Shown here one piece after another: positions 1 through 13,800 of a stretch of 64,000 nt of DNA (within the stretch, counting starts at the first letter, position 1; every line of letters starts with the position of its first letter). The stretch comes from Embiotoca jacksoni (lineage: Eukaryota; Chordata; Actinopteri; Embiotocidae): the NCBI GenBank assembly GCA_022577435.1, contig JAKOON010000002.1:12992184-13056183 (forward strand), in the 5' to 3' direction. Made by a program: the position numbers and the translations under genes. The notes beneath the pieces were generated by a model. The model saw nothing but the letters and a program-made list of their open reading frames with translations. It did no database searches and had not been told where the DNA came from.

Positions 1-2279
1 GTGAATAGCTGTATCAAACCTGTACACTTTTGTATATACAGAGTGAAGGATCATCTATGTACATGCTACATACTGACACACTCTCGGAAAATAAGGAGTC
101 CTTCTGACAGGCACAGACGTGGGATCACTTCGCCCTTTCTGAATCTGCTCTTGAGAAAAGATGCTGAAATGATCCGAGGTCAACGCCCAAGGTACAGGAA
201 ACTCCGATCTACACTCACAGACCGTCTCATAGATACAGTAAATGTTGTCATGTCAACTGGTTGGTTTGTGAAACAGTTGTGTGCTTGAACACCTGGTGCT
301 TGGAGGACTGACTTTGGTCCTGTTGTTCCTGGCAGCCTGTACTGATAACAGCTTAAAAGAACAGTGTGTCTGAGTGCTTCAAGTTCTGCTAAATACCCAG
401 AGATGATGTAGCCCAGTTTGACAGGCTATGCAGAACAGTACTGTACTATAGGCTACACCTAGTGGTCTAATCAGACTTGTCATACAAACTATCTGGTCCC
501 AATGCCGCCAGCACATCACACTGTTGCTGAACAGTGTGTCGTCATTGTCTTCATGTTATTTAAGGTACCATATTGAGATGTTAATGTAGTGTTTGGTGTA
601 AAAGTCATGTGATAAGGTCATGTCCCATGCAAAATTCAAAAGAGGTATTCCTTTTCCAGCAGCAGCTATTTCACATACCAATTAAAAACATGTGTTTAAT
701 GCACAAACATGCTAAAAGAGATGACAAGAAAGGACATAGGGAAGGTAGTCTTTGAACAGCAACATTATGGTCAAATCAACAGAGAATGAGTGACAGAAGA
801 CTGACAGAAAACTGACAGGTTGATGCTGAGGGAAATTCTTCTTCTTCACATACAGTTTAAACCAGCTTTGCAAAAGGGTTTCAGGCCATGTTCTGCTCTA
901 CCGGGAAGTCACACGAGACCATCTGTACCTCACAGCATTCACAAAATGACACTTAGCAATAAGACCTGAGCTCAAGGAATGTGCAACACGTCCCCAGCCA
1001 GTCACCTACTGTAAAGACTGAGAACAGCATCCTGGAATTTATCATTGCTTCTGACAAGTAAAACATATGATCATATTTATAGATGTAAAAAAAAAAAAGG
1101 AAAGATTAAAAAAATAAATGCACAGAGTTAGACGGGAGAAGGTGGCATTGTTGAATGATCTACTTATGATTTAAAGAGGTAAAAATCAGGTAAAAAGATG
1201 AACAGTTCAACATCAACCTGTACATCGGACTACAAATCAAGACAACTTCTGAGTCAAGGCAAAAGAGAAGGGGTTGTCTAAGAATAAGCAGGTGAGGATT
1301 TGTACACATCCTTTATCTCTCTGTCCTTTAATGTTGTCCTTCTCGTGTACTGAAACAGGAGTGTCTCGCAGTGTAGTGTTCTTTACAGCATATGACGAAA
1401 GTAATTATTGTCTACTACAGGTATGTGGATTGCAGTGTGTTTTGTAGAGCAGTAAAAATGTGCAAAACATCTATCCATTTCCAATGGTTAGTGAGTTGTT
1501 TTTTTTGTTTTTGTTTTTTGGTTTGTCATTTTGATTCTTATTCGTTCCAATATCTCTATCGTGTACTTTACATCCTACTCTGCTTGAGTGACTGAATGAG
1601 GTAACGTAATGACAGCCACCCTGACCTCCACTGGACAATAAGGTGCAAAAGTTTATCTCTGTAAACTTCAATGATATACACACACTCATAACTTTCAAGT
1701 GAACCATCAGTGTGAGAGTGTGTGTTTAAGAGCGATATACAGAAAGAGAGAGAGAGAGAGATAGTAAGAGAGATTGTGTTTGTTGTTTTTAAAGATCATG
1801 TAATAAAGGGTCACAACATTAGGCAAGGGTTTAGAGTTGAGGTGCAATATTTAGAGTTTGGATCCAGGCTGAAGTGTGTTATGAAAAAAAGCAGAGTTCT
1901 ACAGCTCAGTCTTTTTTATGTACAACAACAGTCTGAAAAAGAAAGCAAAAGAGAGCGACAGGGTTCCTACTCTCTTTTTCTTTGCCTTTGATCCATGTCC
2001 ACTTCGAGTTCTCCTTCCTTACAGCTCACTGATACAGCAAGTTCTGTTTTAAAACAGCTCACATCCTAAACGCTGCCCTCTTCTGGGCAGCAGTGGTAGC
2101 AGCAACAAGGAGAATCTTCTACTCTCCCACTTTTCTTCCAGCATCAAGCACATCTTTTTTCATTTTTTGTCTTTAGGGTTGAGCTGGGACTTTATTTTTA
2201 AGTACGAATTCTTCAGCCTTAGTTCTGTGTGGTTTGGTTGTCATTTTGCAGTATGCGTGTGTCTTTTTTCTTCAGTCAG

Positions 2280-2282
<3 letters not shown>

Positions 2283-2325
<43 letters not shown>
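2283..2325. repeat. (GT)n microsatellite
   Basis: About 21 uninterrupted GT units. Confidence 0.95.
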
Positions 2326-2326
<1 letters not shown>

Positions 2327-3175
2327 CAGTGTCAGTAAATGTATGTTTGACAAGACAGCGCCACGCGTCTATGCTCTCCTCTTCTCATCGCTCCCGCCAG
2401 CACTAAAACAACACACTCTGCCTCCTGCTCTTCCCTTGGGCTGAGAGAGAGACATGGACATAGAGGGACAGACAGAGAGACAGACAGACAAACGGAGGTG
2501 AGAGAGACATGTGAAAAAAACAGTCTGGATTTAATTTGGACACACAAACACACATCACCACAAGTCTGCAAATATCACTCCATGCCAGTAAAACATACAA
2601 TATAGGGACATCCGTCTGCAACAACAATGATTTTCATAAATCAACTACATTCAATATTTAATTTACTACACATTGTAAGTAAAGAAAATACAGCGAATTC
2701 TTACAGTTAACTGTCAAATGTCCATCAAATGTCAAAATAGTATGCAATTCACTTTCTGTCTATGGACTAATTGATTAACCAAGTATTGTTGCAGCTCTAG
2801 ACACACAAACATTATCCACATACAAATATATTTGATTCACCTCATTTAAACCAATACAACTGCCCTGAAAAAAACAAAACCTCTTCACTGAGGTTATAAT
2901 TTTTTTTTTAACTGTTTTGGAGATTTGGAAATTTTATAGTTATTTGTAGTTTACGTGCATTTAACATAGAGTTTCTCATATTTAGTCTTATTTAGTGTTG
3001 GTTTAAAGTGGATGGAAAAAAACACATGAAACACTTTCATACAAGCCCTTCAGCACCTAAAACTACAGGCATTAAGTTGACCATCAAAATGAATCAGCTC
3101 CTCTCTAAAACAGTTTCAACAAGCTTTTATGAGGACCATTGTTTTTGAATGGATTCTTTTTTAGCTACAGTAGGT

Positions 3176-3712
3176 GTACCTGACAAACTAACAATGGAGT
3201 GCATGTAAACCTCTCGTCCCAAAACCATGGGCATTAATCTGCTTCCGCTCTCCTAAAAAGGGCTTTCCACAGGATTTTGGAACCTAGCTGCAGGGATTTG
3301 CTCCCATTTAGCCTCAAGAGCATTAATGAGAGTGGATACTGATGTCGGACTGGCTCACAGCAAACTTGGGAAAAAAAAAGTTCCTTGAAAAAAACATTGT
3401 TGTTTTGTGTTAACAGGGACATAGCGACTATTCAGGACACTGAGGTCATAACTCCAGTATTTTTATGGGAATTAGAAGGGTTTAGCAAATAATAAAACAT
3501 TTAATTAAATACATTTAAAATGGCAAGCAATTTTTTGGTGGCTGCTGCCATATTTCTTTAATCCTGGCTACAACCTTGTGTGAACGGTTTATTGTCATGT
3601 TGGGACAGAAAGGGGCCTTTACTAAAAAGTTGGCACAAAAATGGAGGCAAAATGTTGTCTAAAAATCTTGGGTTAATATGGACAGACACTTTTGGCCATA
3701 TAGTGTACACAT
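3176..3712 (-). mobile_element. Degraded Tc1/mariner-like DNA transposon relic
   Basis: The segment contains GGGCTTTCCACAGGATTTTG followed by text resembling the transposase region of common fish Tc1-like elements read in antisense, then a block resembling the later GGGACAGAAAGGGGCCTT part, and ends in CTTTTGGCCATATAGTG, which matches the usual terminal inverted repeat of this group. Most of the transposase is missing between 3365 and 3590, so it is a dead, internally deleted copy. The left end is less certain than the right. Confidence 0.6.
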
Positions 3713-5439
3713 ATTATTATCATTGCCAAGAAAACACTTGGCTCACATAGACAGTTTTAATGCCGTGTGTGTGTAATCCCATGATGCCGAAACAAAGTCG
3801 TACTTACCAAAATCTATAACAAACAGCAGTAAAACAACTCATATCCTCTCCATAAAAAAACACACACACACAACTAAAGCAAACCCACACAAAACTCCCA
3901 CTTACAGACTGTACAAAAGGCTACATCTCTCGCTGCAGAAACCTAAACAGGACTGCAAAAGAAAATGATCAGATGACTCCCTGTTCTCTGATCACATTCT
4001 TTACTCTTATAAAAATACTGTTGCCCCTGTGATCCCTGAAATGAATACTGGGAGTGGCTCACTCTGAGAAAGAGAGGATGTGGTAAGTGAAAGCCGAGAT
4101 TACGCTTGTGGGCGCAGGGCTTGAAATGTGAGGGAGGACAGGAGGGGAAAGAAAGGAGAGAGGAGGTGAAGAAAACAAATGATAAACAAGACAAAAAGAG
4201 GGAAGCTTAAACAGATAATCAATAATATATTGTTTTAGTTCAGGGAATGTAAGGGGAGAAAAGAAATGCAATGGCATTTAGTGCAGTTCAGCAGTCTTGA
4301 GAGTCGAGGTGAAAGCCAAACAGAAAAAAAACAGAAAATCAAGAGAAGACGGACAGAGTGAAAGAGACAGTATTTACCAGAACGGTAGGGGCCACTCAGC
4401 CAGTGGAAGTGGAGGAGAGATTGTGACTCTGAGCCCTGGGATTGGCTGCCTCTCTCTGGAAGTACTGCGAGGGTGCAGAGCCTAGCTTATGGGCCATCGC
4501 TTTTAAGGGTTAGGGAGAGAGGAAGGTTGGGGATATTGAGGTGTCACGGAGGAGTTGGAGTAGGGTAAACAAGGGAGATTAGAGAAAGGATAAAGGAAAA
4601 GATGAACAGTGCAGAAGAAGAATGAGCACCAGAGAGAAGGGACAGTTTATCAGAACACGACAGAGAAGCAACAGAGGCAGGAAGAAAGAGACACACACAG
4701 ACTGAGACTGTGATAAAGACAGAAACACTGAAGTAAATCGAAGCAAATGTCAAAGAAACATCAAGTATAGTCAGTTAATGTACAGTAGAGGCTCAGACAA
4801 AGGTCAAACTCCCCAGCTGCACTTCAGTAAGCTTTGTGATCTAATCCACTAATTCAGTGGTTGAGTGTACTACTTAGTTTTGACCCTTCGATCAGTAGTT
4901 GAATAGTAAATAGTTACAATTATATGTGAATTGTTTTGACATAGATAAACTAGACAAAAGCAATGTTGAAAATCTGTTGTATTGCTTCATGATACTGATT
5001 GTCTTTATTGGTTACTACTGTCATCTGAGTGATAGATTTGCTCTCTTAATGCAAGGTAAACAATTTTTTTTTCTTCCATCTCATTAATCAATATAAATCA
5101 AGCACACAAAAAACAAGGATCTACAGCTATGCTGGCAGCTCCTGCACACTGTAATTGAAACTAGTGTTAATGCTACCACAGCAACAAGTTCACAAAGGCA
5201 ATGTTACTATTTTAGTTCATGTAGCATTTTAGCATTTGCCAATTAGCACTGTAGGGATTGTCTCTTCTTTTGCAGGTATTGAATCATAAACAGAAGCACT
5301 GGACAGATTGGATACAAATTCTGTGTTCAAATTTTATGGAAATTTATTGGCAATTTTGCCAGTATGTTACACAAGCAGTGGGCAAATGTAGCTGTGGTGC
5401 CCGAGGACCAGTTGGGGGTTAGGTAGTTTGTTCGGGTCA

Positions 5440-5690
5440 CGTCTGGCATGGATGTTGTTCATTCACTCCCCCCGCACATATTTCTTTCTTTGCAGTTCAA
5501 GGGAATCAGCAACATTAAAGCCTAATGACCACTCCTCAACCTCTATCTCGAGATAGATATATCGGCTATGGTTGCCCCATGTTAAAAGGCAGAGAATTGA
5601 ACGGTGGTACTCACTGCTAATGGCATTTGCACCCATGTGGTATGCATCCTCACCACTCAGCTATCAGGTTGCCTCATGGTAGTTGAAGAT
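5440..5690 (-). mobile_element. tRNA-derived SINE
   Basis: On the minus strand an RNA polymerase III A box (TAGCTGAGTGGTGAGG, 5664-5649) is followed by a B box (CCGTTCAATTCTC, 5604-5592). The head resembles a tRNA gene (CCTGATAGCTGAGTGG) but cannot fold as a normal tRNA because the spacing and stems are off. The unrelated tail includes the palindrome CTATCTCGAGATAG (5542-5555). The tail end is approximate. Confidence 0.6.
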
Positions 5691-6251
5691 GGTGGTACTT
5701 AACTAAAAGCTAAAAATGTTTACCTCGTAAGAGTGCTAAAAGAAAAGTCTGAGTCATGAGCGTTCATTATCTGGGGACCATAAATATATGTACAACATTT
5801 TTTGGAAATCTATCTCAAGGTTTATGAGATATTTTAGTCGGGACAGTCACGAACTGACCAAGGAAAAAAAAAAACAAAGAGCACAGGGGCAGAGCAGACA
5901 GCAGTACAGTAACTGATACAGATAATCAGTGATATTTGGACTGAAATACAGTGGTGACCTAAAGCACAGGTTCAATATTGCTTCCAAATATATGGCAGTA
6001 TGTGTTGTAAATTGGGACTTGGGGATCTGTATGTAATGGAAGCATGAACCCGGCAATAGACTGAAAAACTGTGTGTGACATGAGCACACAGTGGCATGAG
6101 AGATGACACAAAGCCAACACTTTAAGAGAAAAAGAGAGGGGAGAGTAGGAAGACAGGGAGCAAGTCCTATCCCATCATATTATGTTTGTACCGAAGATTC
6201 CTAATTTTCTCTATATTTTACCCTTCTGTTTTTCAATCTTGGAGGACTTAC

Positions 6252-9200
6252 TTGACTCCGGGTAGACTGAGGATCTCTTTCCTGGGTCTCTCTGGAGCTG
6301 AATGCCTTTTACGGAGAAGATGGATGCAGCTAAGAAACAACAGAGGGCAGGTTAGACCATATTTGTGCATTAAATGTGTGCATTAAAGTCAAACTACATG
6401 TACTCACTGTCAGCCAGCGTTTGGACCTGCTCCCCAAGATTTCTGAAATATGACTGTCCGAGAGCATCCTCAGCCGATACACGCTTCTTTGCCTCAAACT
6501 AGAGACACATAGAGACAGGATTATTAATATCTTATCAAAAGCATTAGGTGTGTATATCTTAAAAGTTCCCATCATCATCTGTAAACAGCAATGTTCTTTA
6601 CCTGTAAGAGCATGGAGAGCAAGTCATGACCATCGTTGTCTATCCTGTGTGACGGAAATGAAAAGAAAATATGAGTGGAAGGGAAAGTGAAAAAGAGGAA
6701 GAGTTGAGTGTCAGTGAGGTCAAATGCTGACCTGCTGTATAGTGTTCACTATACTGTACAGTGTAGTGTTGCTTCCATTTCAAAAGATATGAAAATACTT
6801 GACTAATGTTCCTCCAGAAAATCAATCCTGCACCTTATCTGATTACATCTAACTCAATCTACACACACTTCTCCAGTGCTGTATGCACATTCATCCATTT
6901 CTACACACCTGGGTGCATGGTTGACGAGGGGCTCTGCGTGGTAGCGGGGGAAATTGTATGTTTTAAACTCTTCACTGGTAGTGATACCAGGCCAGGTCTC
7001 TTCTGTAGGAGTACCTGTTGAAGATAAAGAGGATCAGTTACCATATATATATATATAAAAGCATGAATGTTACACAAGTAAATGCTCATCTGAATTCCAC
7101 TGGTGTCTCACCAAGTATGCGGAATATGAGGTGAAGCTCATCCTCCACAGTTGATCCAGGGAAGAGAGGTCTACCTGTGATCATTTCATAAAAGATGCAG
7201 CCCACACCCCTGGACCAAGGACAGAAACAGTGGAATGCAAATTAGAGCAAAATACAGCACATATAACACCTACATAGTTTGTGCTTTTGCAATTTTGTCA
7301 CCCATGATGCAGAATTAAACTGTTGGCTGTCAAAAAAACTTTACAACACAGCCACATTGAGGTGTAATGAGTTGAATAGGCAACTATATTGTAAAGGAAT
7401 CTGATACTGCTTAAGTGCAAAATAAAAAATAAAAAAAAAGAACCTAAATCAGTCTAAAGTGATCCTCTTCATCATTATGGAAAACAGGCTTTTTAATAAA
7501 GTTCTATAATGTTCAGAAATTAAGTGCAAAGTGCTCCGATGCTGATAAAAACAGTGCAAAATGTTTTTTAGGTATTGCAAAATACCTAAAAAATACGATG
7601 GGGCCTATGTAGTCCGTACTCTAGTTAGCCTACTGTAAAACATGTCCACCAAAACAAAAAAAGGGACTAATCTTAAGGTCCAGAAATAAACAGAAATTTA
7701 CTGGTTCATCAATAATTAAATATGTTAAGCCCAATAGCAACCCCACATCCCCAATCTTTGGAACTCAGTGTTCAAGTACAGTACAGCTGAGTTCAAAAAC
7801 CTCAAAAGTAGCACCTGCAAAAAAACAACAAAAATACTGGGGATTAAAAACAAAGAGTAACAAAAGAGCCAAAGAAAAAGATGATCAGGTGTGGTGTTAA
7901 TGATTTTCTTTGTGTGTTTGCTCACCACATGTCAATGGGTGTAGAGTACTCGGTGGAGCCCAGCAGCACATCTGGTGGTCGGTACCATAATGTCACAACC
8001 TCATTGGAGTAGGTCTTCGTAGGTACAGACTTGGCTCGTGCCAAGCCTGAATTCAAACACAAACAGTAACACTAAGTTATGAAAATATGATACTTTATTA
8101 GTTCAAGATATGTTTTTAAAAATGTGAAAACTGTAACTGTTTTATAAAACAGATTATTTAAATCTTAGTCAAGATGCCTTTTTTTTTTTTATCTGATAAC
8201 ATAGATTTAATTCACAAGGAGGAATTACACCAGCACTCAAGAATGTATGACTGCAAGTCATGTTTTAGGTTTTACCAAAGGAGGGCAGTGTTGGGTGGCT
8301 AGTTACAACAATGTGTTGTCCTGTTGGGTCTGAGGAGCAGGAGGGCCTTTGAGACTATTTTAATGGTACATCTTTTGTTTTGATAAAAAAAAAAAAAAAA
8401 AAAGTTTAAAAAAACAAAACAACCCCACTGTTAATCACCATCTCATACTATGAACATTTTAAAATGAATACAATTTTGTTGCCACATCAACAATTCAAAT
8501 TCTAAGAAATTGGTTAGCACACAACACAAGTTTCTGAAACATCTGCAGTGTTGCAAAACAAAACAATAAGAAAAAAACATGATATTATCTGATGTTAAGA
8601 GAGAAAATTTGCTCTTTACAACTTTTTGTTCAATTTAGTCAAATATGAGGCATGTGCTGATAGCAGTTTCAATTCTAGTTTTGAACATTCAGTACTGATA
8701 TTCTAATTACCACCAAGGGAAAATAAAGCGAAACAATAAAACTGTTTCACCAAAATCAAAATTGTTATACGTGACGCCTTTATTCATGACAATCTGAGAA
8801 GTCAAACTAATACAGGGACATAATAGAAAACTCATGTTGTGTTTGTAGTTTGTTAAATGATGACATACCAAAGTCGGCCAGTTTGAGCTCTCCTTTTTCA
8901 TTGATGAGCAAGTTCTGGGGTTTAAGGTCTCTATGGAGGACCTTCCTTTTGTGGCAGTATGCCAGACCTCTTAAAAGCTGGAATAAGAAGATCTGAGGAG
9001 GAGAGAAGAGGAGTATGACTTCAACACAGTAATAAAATGACATCTACATTTCTAATTCTTCAGTAGTGACCAAATATATTACTCTCAATTACCTTGACAT
9101 TTTGAACACTCATGATGCTCCCACAGTCATCCATATATTGCTTCAGGTCTTTTTCCTGATGGAAGGAATTGAAGGGAAGAGAAGAAAGGAAGCGAGGAAG

Positions 9201-10868
9201 GAAGCAGAACGCAAGAAAGAAAGAAGAAAAGAAAAGTACATATAGTAGTAGAGTATAATACCATACACCCTTTTATGACATACACAAACTATAAACATTT
9301 CAGTGGCACTCACCAGGTACTCAAACACGAGTGTCAGGCACTTGTCAGTGTGGATAATGTCATGAAGAGTGACAATATTGGCATGCTTCAAGTCTTTCAG
9401 TAGAGACACTAGAGGAGGAAACACATCAGACGCTGTCAGTCAAACACAGACAACCAGTGAGAAGTAACACAGCACAGCGAGTTCACCAAGAGCTCGGGTA
9501 GCTACGAGGAACACTGTCAAAACTGTGCAAGCTTCTCGACTGCACAGTATGTACGTGTCATGTTGACTCCTGAGTAGCATACTTCCAAATCACAACATTT
9601 AAACTTGCTAACAGCAGCTCAGTACCTTCTCGGATAGCCGTGCAGGGCGCGCCCTCCTCGTGCTCCAGTCGGATCTCCTTCAGAGCCACTAAATTGTCTG
9701 TTAACTTGCTTCGCCCTTTAAACACTGTAGCATAGGTCCCCTGCAGAGATGGAAAACATGTGAGTGCATTTGTAAAATCAAACAAACTGAAAAATAACCA
9801 ACTTTTGCCAATTTTCTTTAATGGTCTCACCTCCCCAAGTTTGTCCAGTTTGATGTAGGTCTCAAGTTTCCCGAAGCCGATTTCAGACTGCAGAAAAGAA
9901 GCAGTTTAAGAAATTAGCAGTGATATCACTGAGCAGTATCACTAAGCCTGCTAGCTTGAATTTTTGGTGCAGTCTGATTGTAGGCCAGGCGAGGCCTCTC
10001 CATCGTAACTATCTCTTGAATCAAATCTTCCAGGCCAGGGTTGTTCAGATTTCAGTCTGGTTACTTTGACATCTGGCCCACATCTGCAGGGGTCTGAGTC
10101 ACCAGTCCTCTGTGTATGTGTGTGTGTGTGTGTGTTTGTGCTTAAACATTAGCTGGGTTTTTCCAACATTTACCGTATTTTAAATTTCCCCTACTCTTAT
10201 GCGCCACAATAGTTAATGCAGATGTGGATTTAAAAGTAATTATAACACTTTCTGTAGGAGCATCACTGCTCACAGATTTTAGCATTATGAGCACTGCACA
10301 TAGCAAACAGTTGCGTGCCGGAGACAAATGCAGGTGTACTATATACCTCATAAATAAAAGAACACAGGCTATGTTTATAACTCAATGTAATTTATCCAGT
10401 GCCTCACGTGTCTCCTTCCTTTGCCATTGTCAGATGCACACGTATTCCTTGGCACACAACCAAATGTGGCAATATGGGCATTACATATTTCATTCTAAAC
10501 ATTTCTATCGATATCCTGCAGGCATTCTTCACGTCTGTGGGTGCAGAGCAAATTCTGAATTAATCCTGAATTTATTTAATAAAGGTTTAGTTGTATAATG
10601 TATGTGGCCCCTGGCTCTCAAGGTCATGAATTATAGATGGCTGTATCTCCGTCATGCTGTGATACCCACAGGCCCGTCAGGGTGTATCCCTCTAACTGTC
10701 ACTTTTCCTCACTTATTTGTCTATCTCTGTCAAGGTTGTTCCAGCCATGTTTTATCTGTGTCCGTCTCTCTGAACCTACCCATCTCTCTCAATCTTGTGC
10801 TCGCCCATCCCATCATAACCCTCATTTGAGTGCCAGGCCAGTGAATGAATATATGCGCGTGTGTGTGT

Positions 10869-10899
<31 letters not shown>

Positions 10900-13800
10900 T
10901 CCTCCAGTGACCAAGTTAGCTGATGAAGCATGTGATCTCTTTAAAGGGATGCCTAAAAAACAACATCAGAACAAGCTCAGATGCAAGATGACACACTTAC
11001 ACATATGTGCAGGGGTATGTACCCTATAATGCAAGACTCTTTAAACACTAGACATATGTACAGTGTATGCTCAAATGTAAACACAGTCACCCACCCTGCA
11101 CACACACAAACAAACAAACACACATGCTGCACCTATCTCTGTGTTTGTGACAAGAGCTGTCAGGAGCTGCTGCTGAGCCGAGTCAGCCTGATGAGCAAAA
11201 TGCACACGTACACATATGCTCAAAACCATACAAACCACACATATATTATTGCCACCTCAACCCAGACCAACACTACTCCAGAAAATAAATCTAAGGCCTC
11301 TTTTCTCGTCGGAGTGTCCCTAAAACAAAGAAAGATCCAGCTCTTTCCATCCAGCTCACTCTCGGTTACAGAGTGCATCGGTACTCTCTGTCTAAGTACC
11401 TCACAGTCCTTTTCGTATGTGCGCATGTGTGAGCAGCGTGCGCCTGCGTATGCTTCCGATGGCAATGGGTTCATTTCATTCCCAATGCTCCAGTGAGCTT
11501 ACTCAGCAGAACTAGGTCAGACCAAGTTTTAGTGACAAAATTAAAGCAACATAAAACCAGACAATACTTGTGTGTTCTGTCTCAGCCTGTACGGGGACAC
11601 AAGATGTACAGATAGGTGGTCTCACAGCAGGAGTGACAAAGCTATGATCAAAATGTGCATTGACAAGAAAGTCCTTTACTTTGACCACATTTCATTTGTA
11701 ATTATGTTTCTTTTTCCATGTGTTGCCTGTGAGAAGGTTTGATGATGAGCTGTTCAGAGTATGGACTCAGAGTATTGAGTTGCAAAATGAATGCCTTTTG
11801 GGAGGAACAGAAGTGGCAGGCAATGAGAGGTGGGAGCAAAGACCAGCCCTTTCATTAACATGTTTGTTGCCAGTCCGTGGAGCTATAATCAATCAACCAA
11901 TAAACACTTCGCACTGTCACCTTTTTCATGTAAACCTGCCGATCACAGCAGATAAAGTTTGACCCAAGGGAGTGGACCAACACTTTACCTCAGTTACGAT
12001 TCTTTTTTACCAGTTAACATTGCCATCACACATGTAGAACGCTATAATGATAGCTTATTATAACCAAGTGGGGAAGGGCACATAAAGTGCTCTTTTGTAC
12101 CTTCAGTTGTACAGTTCTAAACTTTAATATTCTGTCACTGTGGGGTTAAATGGGTTTGAGCATTGCATAACATAATTAAGCGTCGTGCTTTGAAATAAAA
12201 TGACATCTCGTTCCTCAGCACCATGAAACACTGAATCTCATTGGACTGCTGTGAATAATTGATTATCAATGGGCAACAGCCATGAATGAAAACCGATACC
12301 AACCAACCTCACTTGCATTACATTGGAAAACAATTCAATGATCAAAATACACGGTTTCAAATGCACGCATCTGTTATGGGACACCGGACACATGTTCTAC
12401 GTTACGGTAACAAATGATAAGCACGCCAGCACCCCAGAGACCAGCACATGAGTAGACTCAGAAACCTTTTTAAGTTTAAATTTGTAAAGTGTGACTGTGG
12501 AAGCGCACTCGATCTTTTCTGACATCATTCGTTTGAAACAGCTTCAGTTTCAGTTTAAAGTGGACAAACTGATCTGAGAGTTAAAATCTATGAGGAATGT
12601 ATATAAAGTCCCAGCCTAATTATTTCCATAGCAGCAGCTCAGAGCATGTTAAAAGTAAACATGAAACAAATAGTGAACTGCCCGGTCAAAAACATACTTG
12701 TGCATGGGTGAATCGCAGTGAATGAAGTAAGAAGATTAGCCATGCTCTAATAAAAAAACAATTTAGCCGTGATGTAGCTTCCTATATAAACTCTGCAAGC
12801 TCAGCAAATTGGAAGAGATAAGTCAAACTCTCGTTTTCCTGCTTTTCACCCTGAATCTATTTACAGACTGCAGTTAACTTTTAGTTTGTGAGCTATTTGT
12901 CACATATTTGTTTCTCTTTTTTCAGCACTTTTTAAAATTGTGACATCCGGTCATTTATGCCCTTCATGATCTTCTCTCATCCCCCTCCGTGTCGTTCCCC
13001 GTCTCTTCCTAGCTCTCTGGCTCACTTCAAGGTGTCCTGGGGTGTAATCCTAGTCAGGAGAGGAGTTGCAGCAGATGAGTCTGACACTGCTGCTGAATTA
13101 TTGATTGATCCATTGCATCACGTACATACAACAATCCTAAAGATACACAGCCACACAAACACTGGTGGACCGAACCAAGAAAATGTCCCCCGCCCATTTG
13201 GACTCAAACAACTCTAAGTATTCTCTTCTTTTGCTCCACCATAACACAATCTTTCTCCCTGCGAACCTCTCCTCAAAGATTGCTCTCTTTCATCTCTGTG
13301 AGCCTCCTGCAGAAAAGCTGCGTCATTAAAGTGCTTCAAGCAGAGAGCTAGAGGCAGGGCACCAGCCCTGTTCAATAATTGCAGCAAAAAATGGTTGATG
13401 GAGGGCAAATCCTTTATGGTTTCCCATAGAATATCGAGGCTTTCTGTAATATTGTTTTAAGTAATGTATCGGTCAGGCTGACTAAATTTAATTTAAAACG
13501 GAGCGAGCATGTGAGGGAGACAGCAGTGCACTCTGAAAGAAAACTTGACCATTTGAATGATGGCAGAAAGAAAAAAGTAATGTGAAATAAAGTGTGACTA
13601 AAATAAAAAAACAAGTGAAAGGGCAGGAGTACTTCAGCAACAAAGAAGCATAAAAGGACATGCTGCACATTCATGAATATCTGCCTATTTTTTCCCCCCA
13701 ATCATCCCCCTATCTATTCATCCAGTCGCAACCCCCCCCCCCCCCCGCCCCTTACCCAGAATGCTCTTGGCCTATCATTCATGCCCCTACTGAGCCATTG

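Larger units (their letters stand above)
1..6251. other. Region downstream of the last resolved cdk16 exon
   Basis: No conserved coding region was recognised on either strand. The missing terminal coding exon and 3' UTR of cdk16 should lie here on the minus strand. Identified contents are a GT microsatellite (2283-2325), a Tc1-like relic (about 3176-3712) and a tRNA-derived SINE (about 5440-5690). Open frames in this stretch are short, low-complexity or repeat-derived. Confidence 0.6.

Noticed and set aside
4394..4475. Exon-like segment on the minus strand with acceptor and donor (candidate extra cdk16 exon)
   Set aside because: Phase could fit but the product shows no resemblance to the CDK16/17/18 tail and would need yet another exon.
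5229..5298. Minus-strand frame ending KKRQSLQC, vaguely like the RRQS tail of CDK17/18, as cdk16 last exon
   Set aside because: Weak acceptor and only a few matching residues; other stretches near 5730 and 2070 give equally vague matches, so none was called.
10224..11496. Several open frames of 75-171 codons
   Set aside because: Low-complexity, Thr/His/Cys-rich products from CA/GT-rich intron, no splice or homology support.
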